A stretch of DNA of 64,000 bases from Limimaricola litoreus (GCF_024159025.1 NZ_JAMYXC010000029.1:25683-89682), one strand, 5' to 3'; positions 1-9,292 are shown, numbered from the stretch's first letter. Translations and numbers: made by a program. Notes: generated from the letters alone by a model not told the origin.

Positions 1-1364
1 GCCTCAGCCCGACCGCAGAACTCGAAGTCAGGATGCCGCGTTTCCCGTGCGCGCTGCGGTCGGGGCTCCACGCGCCGCTCCCAGGTCTGGGTCGCGCACC
101 GCCGCTCGTGCGGCCGGCCGTTGGCTCCCGACATCTGCACCGTGGCGTCGATGTCGTTGACGAGATGGAAGGCGGGGTCGAGCTGGTTCTGCACGCTCGT
201 CTTCCGGAAGCTCAGCGGCACCTTGATCGTGATGAGTTGTGCCTCCACCGCGGCTGCATTGAAACGCGCGATGGCTTCCCGAGCCGGTGCACCTCCCGAA
301 ATGTCGTCGATGACCACCTGGCCGGACAGCACAGGGGTATCGGCTTTCAACGTGTCGGACCTCACCGCAACCGCCGCGGGGCCGCCACTGGTCTCGCAAT
401 GTGCTGGCTCGCCGAGCGCTGCCCGCTGCGCGGTCCTGTCAGCTTGCTCGATCGGCAGGGCTTCAGGGGCGGCGGGCACCGCCTGTGCGCTCTGCCGCGG
501 CATCGACACTGCAGGGGCGGCCGCCACGGTCCGAGCTTCCTCCGCCAGAGCTGCCTCGTAGAGCGCAACGATCTCGCTCATGTTGATCGAGCCACCGCCG
601 ACGCCGTTGCGGGCATGCCCCGCCATGTCGAGCCGCGCGAACCGGGCCTTCAGCTCTTCGGGGCTGCAGCCGGTGGCCCGCAGAAAGATGTTGGACTGGG
701 CGCTCCATTGCGTCTCGAACGGCTTCAGCTGACCGGCATGCGCGCCCACGCGCCGGATCACGAGGTCCGCTTCGGCCTGGCTGCAGCGTTCGAAATGCGG
801 ATGCGTGGTCTCCAAAGTGTGCAGCTGGCGCGGTTCCGAGCGGCGTTCCCAGATTTGCAGCACGCAAGGGACATCAACGGTCTTGCCCTCGAAGATGAAG
901 GCATCTTGGGGCACCTCCTCTTCGTGCACGAGGTGGAGGTTCCTTGCGACGCGGTTCTGCTGCGTCTTCTTGCGGAACGTCGCAGGCAGGATGAACACGA
1001 CCACGTCGGCGAAGCCGGCGGCATGGTTGAGGAAGGCGAGCGCCGCCTTCTCGCCAAAGGGCGGGTTGCCGATGACGAGGCAGCGACCGGTGGGTGCCGC
1101 GGGCGTCCAGTTCAGAAAGTCGGCTTTCACGATGCCCGGCGCCTTGGGGTCGAGGTCGAGCGCGATGCAGTCCGGCCCGAGAGGATGCGAAAAGGCACCT
1201 TCGCCTGCGGAGGGATCGATATCCGTTTCGAAGGGGTTGGCGTCGTAGCGCGTCTTGACCTGCTTCACGATTGCTGCCGCGAGCTGCCTGTTGGTGTAAA
1301 ACTGGCTCATCTTTTCGGCAATGGAAACGTGGCGGGTGTCGGCGGCCTTGGTGTTGGTGGTCAT
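1..1364 (-). CDS. N6-adenine DNA methyltransferase-like protein, partial at left window edge, with a second degenerate methyltransferase domain
   Basis: The frame is open from an ATG at 1364 to the window edge (454 codons, no stop seen). Residues 50-56 read DPSAGEG (SAM-binding motif I), 68-73 ALDLDP (motif II) and 100-103 NPPF (catalytic motif IV of amino-methyltransferases), so the first domain should be an active adenine methyltransferase. From about residue 340 a second copy of the same fold begins without motif I, and NPPF is replaced by DDIS at about 354; the following helix (RFNAAA) and the QNQLDPAFHL stretch match the paralogue at 13952-14953. Active and dead modules thus appear fused. 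DNA target and role (host modification, anti-restriction) cannot be read. Long open frames on the opposite strand here are shadows. Confidence 0.8.
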   Translation of the reverse strand, partial: MTTNTKAADTRHVSIAEKMSQFYTNRQLAAAIVKQVKTRYDANPFETDIDPSAGEGAFSHPLGPDCIALDLDPKAPGIVKADFLNWTPAAPTGRCLVIGNPPFGEKAALAFLNHAAGFADVVVFILPATFRKKTQQNRVARNLHLVHEEEVPQDAFIFEGKTVDVPCVLQIWERRSEPRQLHTLETTHPHFERCSQAEADLVIRRVGAHAGQLKPFETQWSAQSNIFLRATGCSPEELKARFARLDMAGHARNGVGGGSINMSEIVALYEAALAEEARTVAAAPAVSMPRQSAQAVPAAPEALPIEQADRTAQRAALGEPAHCETSGGPAAVAVRSDTLKADTPVLSGQVVIDDISGGAPAREAIARFNAAAVEAQLITIKVPLSFRKTSVQNQLDPAFHLVNDIDATVQMSGANGRPHERRCATQTWERRVEPRPQRARETRHPDFEFCGRAE

Positions 1365-1594
1365 GGATCGTGTCCCTCGTTGATGTGAGAGGGAAATTGA
1401 TCCGGCGACCCGAACCCAGAAGCGGGTTTGTTTCTAATTATTCATTAGGTTTCAATGTCTTGAAGTATGTCCAAGATTTTTTCCAGTCGTATCCTATGTC
1501 GTGTGGTCTGCTGGCCCACCGGGGCCATGCACGGTCAGGACGGAAGGTTTCATCTGATTTCTGCGGGTGGCTGTGCTTGCCGCGAAAGGAGCCT

Positions 1595-1975
1595 ATGCTT
1601 CTCGGCATGGCTGACCCGTTCCCTCCGTTCCCGACCGCGCAGGAGCTGATCCGGCCCGATGGCAGGGTTGCCATCGATGACCTTCTCGATGAGCTCCGCC
1701 TGAGCCGGGCCGAACTCGCGCTCGCTCTTGGCCTGCCGGAGGACGCGCTGTGCGAGCCATCACGGCCGGATACGCAGCGCCGCCTCTGGGATCTGATCGA
1801 GATCCTTGCGCAAGTCGCCCCCTGGGCCGGCTCACTCCACGGGGCCTATGCTTGGGCTTCGACACAGCCCCTTCCGTCCTTCGGCGGCCGGACCGCCGCG
1901 GACCTGCTGCGGGAGGATCGCGGCGGGGCAGTGGCGTCCTACGTCTCCCGGGTTACTCAAGGGGGCTACGCATGA
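1595..1975 (+). CDS. MbcA/ParS/Xre-type antitoxin (DUF2384), apparently orphan
   Basis: 126 residues. The C-terminal half carries the hallmarks of the antitoxin toxin-binding domain normally paired with RES toxins: TQRRLWDLIEILAQVAPW, then FGGRTAADLLRED and a final GGYA. The AAGGAG at 1586-1591 is very close to the ATG at 1595; a second in-frame ATG at 1607 is possible. The stop overlaps an ATG (ATGA, 1972-1975), the usual arrangement for a coupled toxin gene, but that downstream frame closes after 19 codons (2031) and shows no RES features. In the family the antitoxin neutralises a NAD-degrading toxin and represses the operon; here the toxin seems lost. Confidence 0.7.
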   Translation: MLLGMADPFPPFPTAQELIRPDGRVAIDDLLDELRLSRAELALALGLPEDALCEPSRPDTQRRLWDLIEILAQVAPWAGSLHGAYAWASTQPLPSFGGRTAADLLREDRGGAVASYVSRVTQGGYA

Positions 1976-2230
1976 GGGGGGCTGGTCGGACAGGCAGGGG
2001 GCGCCAGCGGCTGGGCAGACCCTCCAGGTGACATCGACTTACACCAGCAAGTTCATGAGGCTCTCGTCGGCTTCCTGACCAGATTGGAGCCTTCGGAAGA
2101 CCCGTGCGCATGGGCGATCCGGTGACACCACCCTGCAACAAGACCTTCCATACAGGGCCAATGATACCGGTCCGAGACGGCTGCTCGGATGCTTGCCGTC
2201 GGCCTTGGACGAGAGGCCTGCAGACCGAGC

Positions 2231-2977
2231 TCATGCATTGACCATGATGACCTTGGTGTTTGGATGGAATTTTTTGAACTCATCCTGCGACCAGCGCGTG
2301 TTGTCTGTGCGAAACCGGATCCGGGCCTGACGATAGGCCTGCGTGCCTCGATCCTCCTCGTAGCCGATGATGAACTTATAGCCCGTGTGCCTGGCCCATT
2401 TGCTCAAGGCCGGTTCGAGACGCGCCCGGGTCGCGCGCAGATCGATCTGCGGTGGGCACCTCTGACCCTCGAACTCCTCGAAACCGGGGTTCGCTTGGAA
2501 CAGGGTGAACTCAGGCCATTTCTTCTTCCGGTGCAGCGTGATCTGCGCCAGCAGGGCGAGATCGAGGTCCCGCGACAGCAGGGTGATATCCGAGAGAGTC
2601 ATCAGCCCGTAGACATTCATGTCCGACATCAGCGCATGCATCCGAAGACCGAAGCACCACGACACAGTCCTGCGGCGTGGGCACAACTCGATATGCTCGA
2701 ACAGCGCCGGCACCTCGGCCAGCGCCGGCACCGCGTTCTGAAAAAAGCGCAGATTGCCCGTGCGAGGTGCACATCCAAGTGCACGAAACCGGCTCACATG
2801 GCGATGGCAGGGGCGGCACGCAAACTCCATCCAGTCCTCGCCCGTTCGCCAGCCATTCTCCTCTTGGTCCTGTTCGTGGATCAGCGCGTAGAACAGCTTC
2901 TGCGCTGGCACCGTCAGGATGAGCTGCTTCGTCAGCTCCGCGACACTCTCCGATATTCTGAACTTCCCATTGCTCAC
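2231..2977 (-). CDS. Replication-initiator-like or winged-helix protein, uncharacterised
   Basis: 248 residues, basic and rich in aromatic residues. The N-terminus (VAELTKQLILTVPAQKLFYA) resembles the opening helix of Rep_3-type plasmid initiators. A middle part could form a winged helix, and the C-terminus has another helix-strand section ending in YRQARIRFRTDNTRW. A cysteine/histidine cluster lies at residues 50-70 (FACRPCHRHVSRF). It is divergent from the small gene at 3616 across a 638 bp gap. It might be a remnant or second replication protein; the family assignment is weak, although the gene itself looks real. Confidence 0.5.
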   Translation of the reverse strand: MSNGKFRISESVAELTKQLILTVPAQKLFYALIHEQDQEENGWRTGEDWMEFACRPCHRHVSRFRALGCAPRTGNLRFFQNAVPALAEVPALFEHIELCPRRRTVSWCFGLRMHALMSDMNVYGLMTLSDITLLSRDLDLALLAQITLHRKKKWPEFTLFQANPGFEEFEGQRCPPQIDLRATRARLEPALSKWARHTGYKFIIGYEEDRGTQAYRQARIRFRTDNTRWSQDEFKKFHPNTKVIMVNA

Positions 2978-3615
2978 CGCTTTTTCTCCTTCAATTCAAT
3001 CCGGGAGCGAGATGGGTTCGAGTTGTGAAGGTGCAAAAATGCCAGCTGCCTCTGGAAGGCGGCCGCATGCCGCCAAGCGCCTGCCGCGCCTCTTCTTGAG
3101 CCTGTTTCCCAGCATCAACGGCCTGCCAGAAATCCTCATCAGGGCCCGCATCTGTCCACTTTCATTCGCTTTTTGAGCCCTGAAGTTGGGGAATACGGGG
3201 AATGATAAGAACCCCCTGAAATGGCTTTGCGGGGGGGTTAGAGGAGCTTCTCGTCCCCGCTTTCTCTTCAAAGAAGGCGGTTCAACCTTTCCCTTGCAAG
3301 CCAGCAGAAGTCTTTGGCTGTAGCAGGCCTTACCAGCCAGGAAAGGTGACACCCGTCAACTGATCGGTAGGTGCAGTGTTCTGCAGGGCGGGACGGTCCA
3401 CTATCGCAGACCCTTCTCTTGATCCAATCGTCTGACGCGTCAAAGCATGCCCACCTGATTTCAGGTGGTTTGTTTCCGACTTTCTGCCCTGAACCCAGAT
3501 CCCGCCTGCCGGGAGAGTTCCACCCGGTCGGGCGGATGCCAGCGGGGCATGACGACGGATCCGCCATCGCGGACCCTCTTCCCGATCACGAGACTGAAAA
3601 CGAAAGGATAAATTC
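2978..3615. other. Intergenic region between divergent genes, no confident gene
   Basis: No frame here has both a ribosome-binding site and family-like composition. Two imperfect direct repeats of about 32 bp, each containing ATCGC(A/G)GACCCT, lie near 3390-3422 and 3553-3586. A run of seven G at 3231-3237 follows a CCCCCT tract at 3210-3215 and could form a hairpin. Promoters for both flanking genes should be in this stretch. Confidence 0.4.
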
Positions 3616-3978
3616 ATGGGCCTTGATATGGGCTTCGTCAAACGTCGCGCAAAGACCGAGATCGCGAGCCTGCGCAAGCACCATGCGTTCGCCACCAGCT
3701 TCTTCAACTTCAATCCTCCTCCTTTCGAGGAGCCCTTTACCGATTTCCTGGTCGACGAGTGGATGATCAACGGAGTGGCCCACCAGTGGGGTATCGATGA
3801 CGAGGAGGTGGTGCGCGCGGAAGCGGCGCTGTCAAAGGCGGTGTTTGAAAGCATCTGCGGCGACTGCGAGGACGACCACAACATCTCGGAACTCCGGCCG
3901 GTTTACCGGCGAATTATTGAGAGGCTATGCACTGCCGTCGGGGGTTCAACGCTCCTGTTGTGTTACTACTCCGCCTGA
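3616..3978 (+). CDS. Uncharacterised protein, 120 aa
   Basis: The start ATG has a good site, AAAGGA, seven bases upstream. The protein is acidic in its second half, with a centre rich in aromatic residues (FFNFNPPPFEEPF) and a CGDC pair near residues 82-85. No transmembrane segment or signal peptide. No family was recognised. It lies just ahead of the recombinase pair on the same strand, separated by 135 bp that contains a strong stem-loop. Confidence 0.55.
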   Translation: MGLDMGFVKRRAKTEIASLRKHHAFATSFFNFNPPPFEEPFTDFLVDEWMINGVAHQWGIDDEEVVRAEAALSKAVFESICGDCEDDHNISELRPVYRRIIERLCTAVGGSTLLLCYYSA

Positions 3979-4053
3979 AGCACACCGGCTACCAAACTGA
4001 ATTACATATAGATTTTGAAACACCCCCCGGCGGGAATCATCTCCTTCGCGATC

Positions 4054-4092
4054 GCCGCTGCGACCCCCTCCCGAATGAGGGGCCGCAGCGGC
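4054..4092. repeat. Strong stem-loop upstream of the recombinase pair
   Basis: GCCGCTGCG (4054-4062) pairs with CGCAGCGGC (4084-4092), and inside it CCCTC (4066-4070) pairs with GAGGG (4077-4081). It ends 22 bases before the probable start at 4114. There is no T-run, so a simple terminator is unlikely; an attenuator, operator or recombination-associated structure is possible. Confidence 0.6.
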
Positions 4093-4113
4093 CTCGCTTC
4101 AATGGAGATGACG

Positions 4114-6060
4114 ATGACCACCGCAGACACTCTCGCTGACGTTCACACCTGGGCCGTGGCTCAGGAGGAGGCGTCGGACGCCATCCGCGCGCTGCTGCGC
4201 GTGCCGGCCCGGCTGGGGCTCCTGGACGCCGATCTCGGCACCATCCCGGCCGATCTCGGCCATTTCGAGCGCCGCATCGCCGGGCAGGGCCATGCCCTGG
4301 TCAGCCGGGCGCGGGACATGGCCAAGAGCGGCGCGCGCGAGGACTCGCGGCTGCGCTCGCTGCTGCGCCGCTACCACATCGCCCGATCCAACACGGGGCC
4401 CACCGACCCGGCCGTGCGGGCGCGTTACAACGCGTTGATCGAGATCATCGCGGCAGAGGAAGGCCCACCCGGCTCCGGCGCGCGCTGGAACATTGGAAAG
4501 CACCGCAGCTTGTGGGTGCTGCGCGCCCGGGCCTGTCTTGCGCCCGAAGCGCTGACTCAGGGCGAGATCGACCGGATCAGCGCCGAAATGAGTGCAGGCA
4601 AGCGCAAGGGGCTGCGCCGGGCCGTCGCGTTCCTCGGGGAGCTGCACCGGCTGACCAACGAACTGCCCGTGCTGCGGGAGTTCTTGCCGCTGGTGCCCCT
4701 GGTTTCTCCGGCAGGCTCGTCGCGGGCGCGCAAGCTGGACTGGGACGGGCTGCCAAAACCGTTCCGCGACTCGTTCGAGGCGGCGGCGGATGCCTGCCTG
4801 AAAGGGGCCGGCGATCATGCCGAAGCCTTTCTCGCCCGGATCGAGGCCGGGGAGGATCCGGAAACCGTCATGGCCGAAGCCGATGCCATGGCCGAGAGCA
4901 AGAGCCGCGAGGTCGGCAAGCCCACGGCGGCGCGCACGCGCTACCGCGAGGCGGTAAGCTGGCTGGTGCGGTCGTGGGAAGATGCCGGAGGCGACACCGA
5001 GGACCTGCGCGACCTGCGTCAGCTCTTCGAGCGGACCACCATCGAGACCGCGATCCGCGACCAGATCGCGCGTTCCAAGGACGCAGCCGACCTGCGCGAT
5101 CCTCTCGACTCCACGACGCTGAAGGCCCGCCTCATGGCGCTGATCACGCTGGCGCGCCGCGGGCTCGAGGACGCGCGCGCCGTGGCGATCCTGAAGTTCC
5201 TGGGCCAGCAGCACTACGAGATGCCGCGCCTCAAGCTCAAGAAGGATCGCGGCGGGGCCGGGATCCTGATGGAGGTCGACCGGATTGCCGCGATGCTGCG
5301 GCAGAAGCCGGCGCTCGCAGGCATCTGGGCCAATGCACCCGGCCGCATCGCCGAGGCCGCACGGCGGGATGTCGAAGCGGCCCAGTCGGCCGGGGATCGT
5401 GACGGGGAGATCAGCGCGCTGCGCCGTTTCGCCGGGGCGGCCGCTTATGCACTGCAGATGTCGCGACCGCTGCGGCCCACTTGCCTGCGCCATACCCGCA
5501 TCGCCAGCAAGGATGATGCGCATGCGAACCTGAAGCGCGTCTCGCCCCGGAAGGATCTGCTGACCTTCCGCTACGCCCCATGGGAGGTGAAGAACGTCCG
5601 CGATGTCACCGTCGACGTGACCGGATCCGACGCGGAGATTTTGCGCGAATGGCTCGACCAATGGCGGCCGCAGATGATCGCCCTGCAGGATCTCGATCCG
5701 GACAACGTCTATCTCTTCCCCGGCGCGGCCCTCCCCAAGCCCGACAAAGGAGATCCGGTGGCATTGCCGCGTGGAGCCTATGCGCCGAGCTCCTTTCTCG
5801 ACCTGTGGCGCGATAGTTCGGCGGAGCTCGGTGTTCACGAAACCCCGCATCGCATGCGGCATGTCGTGGCATTGCTGACGCTGGCCGCGCACCCGGGCGA
5901 CTACGCGCGGGTATCGGCCATTCTCGGGAACACCGAGGCCACGGCCCGCCAGCACTACGGACGCGACAATGGCGAAGCGGCGGCGCGCCAGAGCCGCGCG
6001 GCGATGCTCGCGGCGCATCCCGATCTCTTCAAGACATTGAACAGGAGGCATCGTCGATGA
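4114..6060 (+). CDS. Large tyrosine recombinase A of an overlapping pair
   Basis: 648 residues from the ATG at 4114, chosen because GGAG at 4104-4107 is six bases upstream; earlier ATGs at 4015, 4102 and 4108 lack that spacing. The first 380 residues are helical and basic. The C-terminal tyrosine-recombinase core shows HRMR (579-582, the HxxR box), ILGN (604-607, where most members have LGH) and the probable nucleophile Tyr615 in RQHYGR. The next gene starts inside the stop (ATGA, 6057-6060). Paired recombinases of this kind drive Tn554- and RIT-like elements; which element this is cannot be settled here. A long open frame on the opposite strand (4099-6051) is a codon-bias shadow. Confidence 0.75.
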   Translation: MTTADTLADVHTWAVAQEEASDAIRALLRVPARLGLLDADLGTIPADLGHFERRIAGQGHALVSRARDMAKSGAREDSRLRSLLRRYHIARSNTGPTDPAVRARYNALIEIIAAEEGPPGSGARWNIGKHRSLWVLRARACLAPEALTQGEIDRISAEMSAGKRKGLRRAVAFLGELHRLTNELPVLREFLPLVPLVSPAGSSRARKLDWDGLPKPFRDSFEAAADACLKGAGDHAEAFLARIEAGEDPETVMAEADAMAESKSREVGKPTAARTRYREAVSWLVRSWEDAGGDTEDLRDLRQLFERTTIETAIRDQIARSKDAADLRDPLDSTTLKARLMALITLARRGLEDARAVAILKFLGQQHYEMPRLKLKKDRGGAGILMEVDRIAAMLRQKPALAGIWANAPGRIAEAARRDVEAAQSAGDRDGEISALRRFAGAAAYALQMSRPLRPTCLRHTRIASKDDAHANLKRVSPRKDLLTFRYAPWEVKNVRDVTVDVTGSDAEILREWLDQWRPQMIALQDLDPDNVYLFPGAALPKPDKGDPVALPRGAYAPSSFLDLWRDSSAELGVHETPHRMRHVVALLTLAAHPGDYARVSAILGNTEATARQHYGRDNGEAAARQSRAAMLAAHPDLFKTLNRRHRR

Positions 6061-7469
6061 AGGACGATATCGCCCGGGCGCGCCTTGCCGGCGTGCCTGC
6101 GGACATCAGGAACCGGCTGCTTGCGGCGCGCGCCGCTCTGCCGGCCGGCGCGATCAGCGTAGTGGCGCGGTTCTTTGCCGTGCTGGACGAGCGCGGCGAG
6201 CTTTTCGATGCGCCCACGCGGGCGAGCTTCGAGGCGGCCTGCGGCAGCGAGTCCACCTTGGGCCTGCTGCTGCGTGTGCTTGAACGGCATGCGCCCGAGG
6301 TCGGGCTCGCCGAGGGCCGGGCCCTGCGCCAGGCGCATTACCGCGCGCGACCCAGTGGCAAGGGGGCGGCTCACCAACAGGATCCCGCGGGGCAACCACA
6401 GGTGCGGAAAGAGCGTCAGGGTGCAACGTCGCAGCTACCGCAGCCGCGCGATTGGCCGGACGCCTGGCTTGCCTTGCTGCCGGGCCTGCGGGCGGCGCCG
6501 ATCGCCGACAGCTCTATCGCCAGGCACATCGCCTCGATCAACAGATGTGCCGAGATGCTGTCGGATCTGTCCTGCCCACCGCGGCTCGGCTGGCTGCTCG
6601 CCTGGGAACTGGCGGAAATCCTCCAGGAGCGCGGCGGCAAAGCCGCGAAGGCGCGCGCGGGGCAGGGCAAAGAGGTGACCGGCATCGGTCCGCGTAGTGC
6701 GGCCGCCTATATCGGCGCGCTGGTGAGCCTTGGCCTGCATGGCGAGCTGGAGCCGGCGGCCCTCAAGGGGCTGCGCGCGGTGCGGTCGCAGCTGCAGCGC
6801 AAGGCCAGGCGGGCCCCCAAGCGCAAGACCAGCCGGATCGAGGCGCTTTACGAGAAGGGCGGCTACGCCGAGATTCTGCGCGTCATCGCCCATGAAATCG
6901 AGCGCGCGGCCGCCTTGCCCGCTTGGCGATCGGAGGCGGAGATCGCGCGCGCGGCGTCGGCAATCCTCGCGGTGGCGGTCAATATGCCCGCCCGCACCGG
7001 CGATGTCGCGGCCTGGAAGATCGGGGAGGAGCTCCTGCGCGACCCCTGTGGCGACTGGCGGTTGCGCTGGCGGCAAGGCAAGACCGGTCACTGGCAGGAT
7101 GCCGGCACGCTCTGGCCCGAGGTTGGACTGGTGCTCGACCTGCACATCCTCGGGGATCGGCCAGGCCGACAGGTCCAGCAGCGCCATGACGCGCTGCAGG
7201 GGCTGAACTGGCTGACATTCTCATCAGACGCCTACGCATCGAAATGGCCAAGCGAAAAGGTCAAGGCGGTGGTTGGCATACCGCTGCACGACCTGCGCAC
7301 CCTGGCGGCGGACTACCTGCGCCTGCACGATCCCGCGAAGGCACCGGACATCGTTTCGTCGCTGCTCGGCCATGCCACGCGGCAGGCGGGCGAGGCTTAC
7401 CGGGCGCTGTGCTCCGACACCGTTGCACAGCGGGAGTGGATGGCCGTCCGGGCAGGGGCGTCCGGCTAA
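6057..7469 (+). CDS. Tyrosine recombinase B of an overlapping pair
   Basis: 470 residues, translationally coupled to the preceding recombinase by an ATGA overlap. Catalytic residues can be placed: Arg313 in PARTGD, Lys342 in RQGKTG, HDLR at 411-414, His439 in LLGHAT and the nucleophile Tyr448 in GEAYRAL. The N-terminal 200 residues are unlike the classical SAM-like binding domain and include a low-complexity basic stretch at about 95-130, next to a helical section. The two proteins probably act together on the same DNA ends. The HTH gene follows after 99 bp. Confidence 0.75.
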   Translation: MKDDIARARLAGVPADIRNRLLAARAALPAGAISVVARFFAVLDERGELFDAPTRASFEAACGSESTLGLLLRVLERHAPEVGLAEGRALRQAHYRARPSGKGAAHQQDPAGQPQVRKERQGATSQLPQPRDWPDAWLALLPGLRAAPIADSSIARHIASINRCAEMLSDLSCPPRLGWLLAWELAEILQERGGKAAKARAGQGKEVTGIGPRSAAAYIGALVSLGLHGELEPAALKGLRAVRSQLQRKARRAPKRKTSRIEALYEKGGYAEILRVIAHEIERAAALPAWRSEAEIARAASAILAVAVNMPARTGDVAAWKIGEELLRDPCGDWRLRWRQGKTGHWQDAGTLWPEVGLVLDLHILGDRPGRQVQQRHDALQGLNWLTFSSDAYASKWPSEKVKAVVGIPLHDLRTLAADYLRLHDPAKAPDIVSSLLGHATRQAGEAYRALCSDTVAQREWMAVRAGASG

Positions 7470-7568
7470 GAGGATCGTCGGCGATCCGTGCGCGCCTTCC
7501 ATTCGGCGCCTGAAATTTTTTCGCGTTGAAGATTTTGGTTCCGCTCTCGCGGGGCCAATCTGCTTCTC

Positions 7569-7943
7569 ATGGAACAGACCCACGAGTATATGCTCACGAC
7601 CGATGAGGTCGCAGCGCATTTCGACCTCTCGCCACGCACCGTGCGGCACCACCTCCAGCTGGGCAATTTGCGGGGGGCAAAGAGAAACCGCGACTGGCGC
7701 TGCCGCTGGCCCGATCTCTGGGCCGTGGAGAAGGGGCCAACCCCCAAGGGAGATCGTGCCGCCTTCTACAAGGCCCCCCTCCTGAGCAAGAGTGGTCTTG
7801 CGGCCAAGGAGCGCATCAGCGTGCGGACCGTGGAGCGCTGGGTCGAACAGGGCCTGCCCACCCGCAACGTCTTCGGCAGCGTCCGTATCGCTGAGGTCGA
7901 CGCCGAGGAATGGTTGAAATGGTATTTTGGTAGAGAGGGTTAG
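7569..7943 (+). CDS. Two-HTH DNA-binding protein, likely excisionase or accessory factor
   Basis: 124 residues with two successive MerR/excisionase-like helix-turn-helix units: residues 9-50 (LTTDEVAAHFDLSPRTVRHH) and about 72-115 (SGLAAKERISVRTVERWVEQ, then RNVFGSVRIAEVDAEEWL). The layout resembles recombination directionality factors that bend DNA at element ends. It stands 99 bp behind two coupled tyrosine recombinases, on the same strand, and is followed directly by repeats at 7969-8010 that could be its binding site. Function is inferred from fold and context. Confidence 0.6.
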   Translation: MEQTHEYMLTTDEVAAHFDLSPRTVRHHLQLGNLRGAKRNRDWRCRWPDLWAVEKGPTPKGDRAAFYKAPLLSKSGLAAKERISVRTVERWVEQGLPTRNVFGSVRIAEVDAEEWLKWYFGREG

Positions 7944-7968
7944 CAGATCGCGTTGGCCGACTGTGTTT

Positions 7969-8010
7969 CGGTATGTACGCGGTATTGCCGCTTACATACC
8001 GGTATTGCCG
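7969..8010. repeat. Inverted plus direct repeats after the recombinase module, candidate element end or accessory-protein site
   Basis: CGGTATGTA (7969-7977) is inverted at 7993-8001 (TACATACCG), and GGTATTGCCG occurs twice, at 7981-7990 and 8001-8010. The cluster begins 26 bp after the stop of the HTH gene. An attachment end or HTH binding array fits the context; no matching copy was found at the left side of the module. Confidence 0.45.
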
Positions 8011-8365
8011 ACACAATACTCGGGAGCGAAGCGAGCCAGTCCGCCCCCATGTATCGTCTTTTGGCGAGCAAGCCGCCCTTGGCCGACAGCACAACGGGCG
8101 CGCAGAGGCAGCGGCGCCTACCGATCCAACACGATCTGCGGACACCCCCTTTGGGTATGGGTGGCGAACGAGTGCTGGATCAATCTGAGTTTCACTCAGC
8201 ACCGCCTCTGTCGGCGATCCCGACTGCCCTACCCCTGCCACCATGATCCGTCGAGTAGACGCAGCGATCCTTTTTCCGGACAGGCAGAATGGAACGGCAT
8301 TTCACACGCCCCTCGGCGTCGGGCGGCACCCTGCCGCCCGCACCAACGGGAAACGTATGGCGTCC
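8011..8365. other. Non-coding stretch with a perfect GC hairpin
   Basis: No gene could be supported. At 8320-8340 CGGGCGGCA, a CCC loop and TGCCGCCCG form a perfect 9 bp stem located 25 bp beyond the stop of the minus-strand gene at 8366. It may end that transcript, although there is no T-run. Confidence 0.5.
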
Positions 8366-8566
8366 TCAATAGCAAGCGAACCAGCGCAATGCCGTGATGA
8401 TGACGTTGTCATAGTCGCTGGAGAATGCTTCATCGACGAAACGAGACAGTTCGTCATTGCTCAGTCCGGCACGTCGGCCGGCCTGGCGACACCGACCGAC
8501 GATGGCATAGGCATTACCATCTTCGCCGATCAACTTGACTTTGATGTGGGGATACTTGGTGGTCAT
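8366..8566 (-). CDS. Small conserved-type protein, 66 aa
   Basis: The ATG at 8566 begins MTTKYPHIKVKLIGEDGNAY, a pattern I recognise from short plasmid and phage proteins that continue with a helical arginine-rich middle (AIVGRCRQAGRRAGL) and an acidic SSDYDNVI end. Upstream in-frame ATGs lead into unlikely sequence. Function is unknown. It is isolated, with more than 350 bp of non-coding DNA on each side. Confidence 0.6.
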   Translation of the reverse strand: MTTKYPHIKVKLIGEDGNAYAIVGRCRQAGRRAGLSNDELSRFVDEAFSSDYDNVIITALRWFACY

Positions 8567-9292
8567 GGGGGTTGGGTCCCCTTCAGTTACGGCGTTGTGC
8601 CGCCTCAGGAGGAAGCTTGGTTCGATGGCAGGAACGACAAAGCGGTTTGGTTCGATAAGTGATGTTCGCGCCTGAGGCCACCATGCCGAGCGGGCCCCGA
8701 CAGACATCCGAAGTCCAGGCACGAGGCGTCTGACAGGATGCCTGCTGGCGCGACTGGCGATCGGTTCGATCCATTCTCCGCGACCTCAGACCGATCGCGG
8801 GACACGTTCGCACAGATCGATGGTCGAAATCCCGCCATGGCGGCAGTTCCTCGTCAGCCGCACAGCCGGCCCCGAACATTCATTGGCGAAATGTTCGGGA
8901 CTCTCGGTGCGAGCGGCGGCAGATCCCCGACAGGATGTGCGTTTTACTCTTTTTCCGGAGGTCGAGGCGTCAACGACTCTGCAAGTAAATTCTATGAGCC
9001 AGCCAGCACCGCCTGACTGCCGGAGAATCCTGAGTAGCTGGAGCACATGAGGGAACGCGCTTGGCATGACATTGTGTCTCCTTGGCACTCCTCTCGGCCC
9101 GAAGCGTTGCATTGTTGCGTCTATTCAAGGGCACCGCACCTATTGAGCCAAAGGAGAAGGATCGACCGAAACCGGCTTCCCCCACTTCGCGGTGTAAACT
9201 TCGACGAAGCCGTCTGTAAGTGCTCGATGTCCGCTCAGCGGACCCGGCGAACTTTCGCTGCGGCTGCACGAATGCCGGCTTTCCGAATATTC
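8567..9292. other. About 725 bp without a supported gene
   Basis: Several short frames exist but none has a ribosome-binding site with protein-like composition. Near 9105-9125 the sequence CATTGTTGCGTCTATT looks like the edge of a decayed insertion sequence, and the minus-strand stretch around 9205 encodes a short FVEVYTAKWG-like peptide, possibly a gene remnant. Confidence 0.35.

Noticed and set aside
33..1388. Long plus-strand open frame of 451 codons
   Set aside because: It mirrors the minus-strand methyltransferase gene; its sequence is His/Arg/Gly-rich with no domain, whereas the opposite strand has motifs I, II and IV.
4099..6051. Long minus-strand open frame opposite the first recombinase
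   Set aside because: Shadow caused by high GC at third codon positions; no ribosome-binding site and no recognisable domain.
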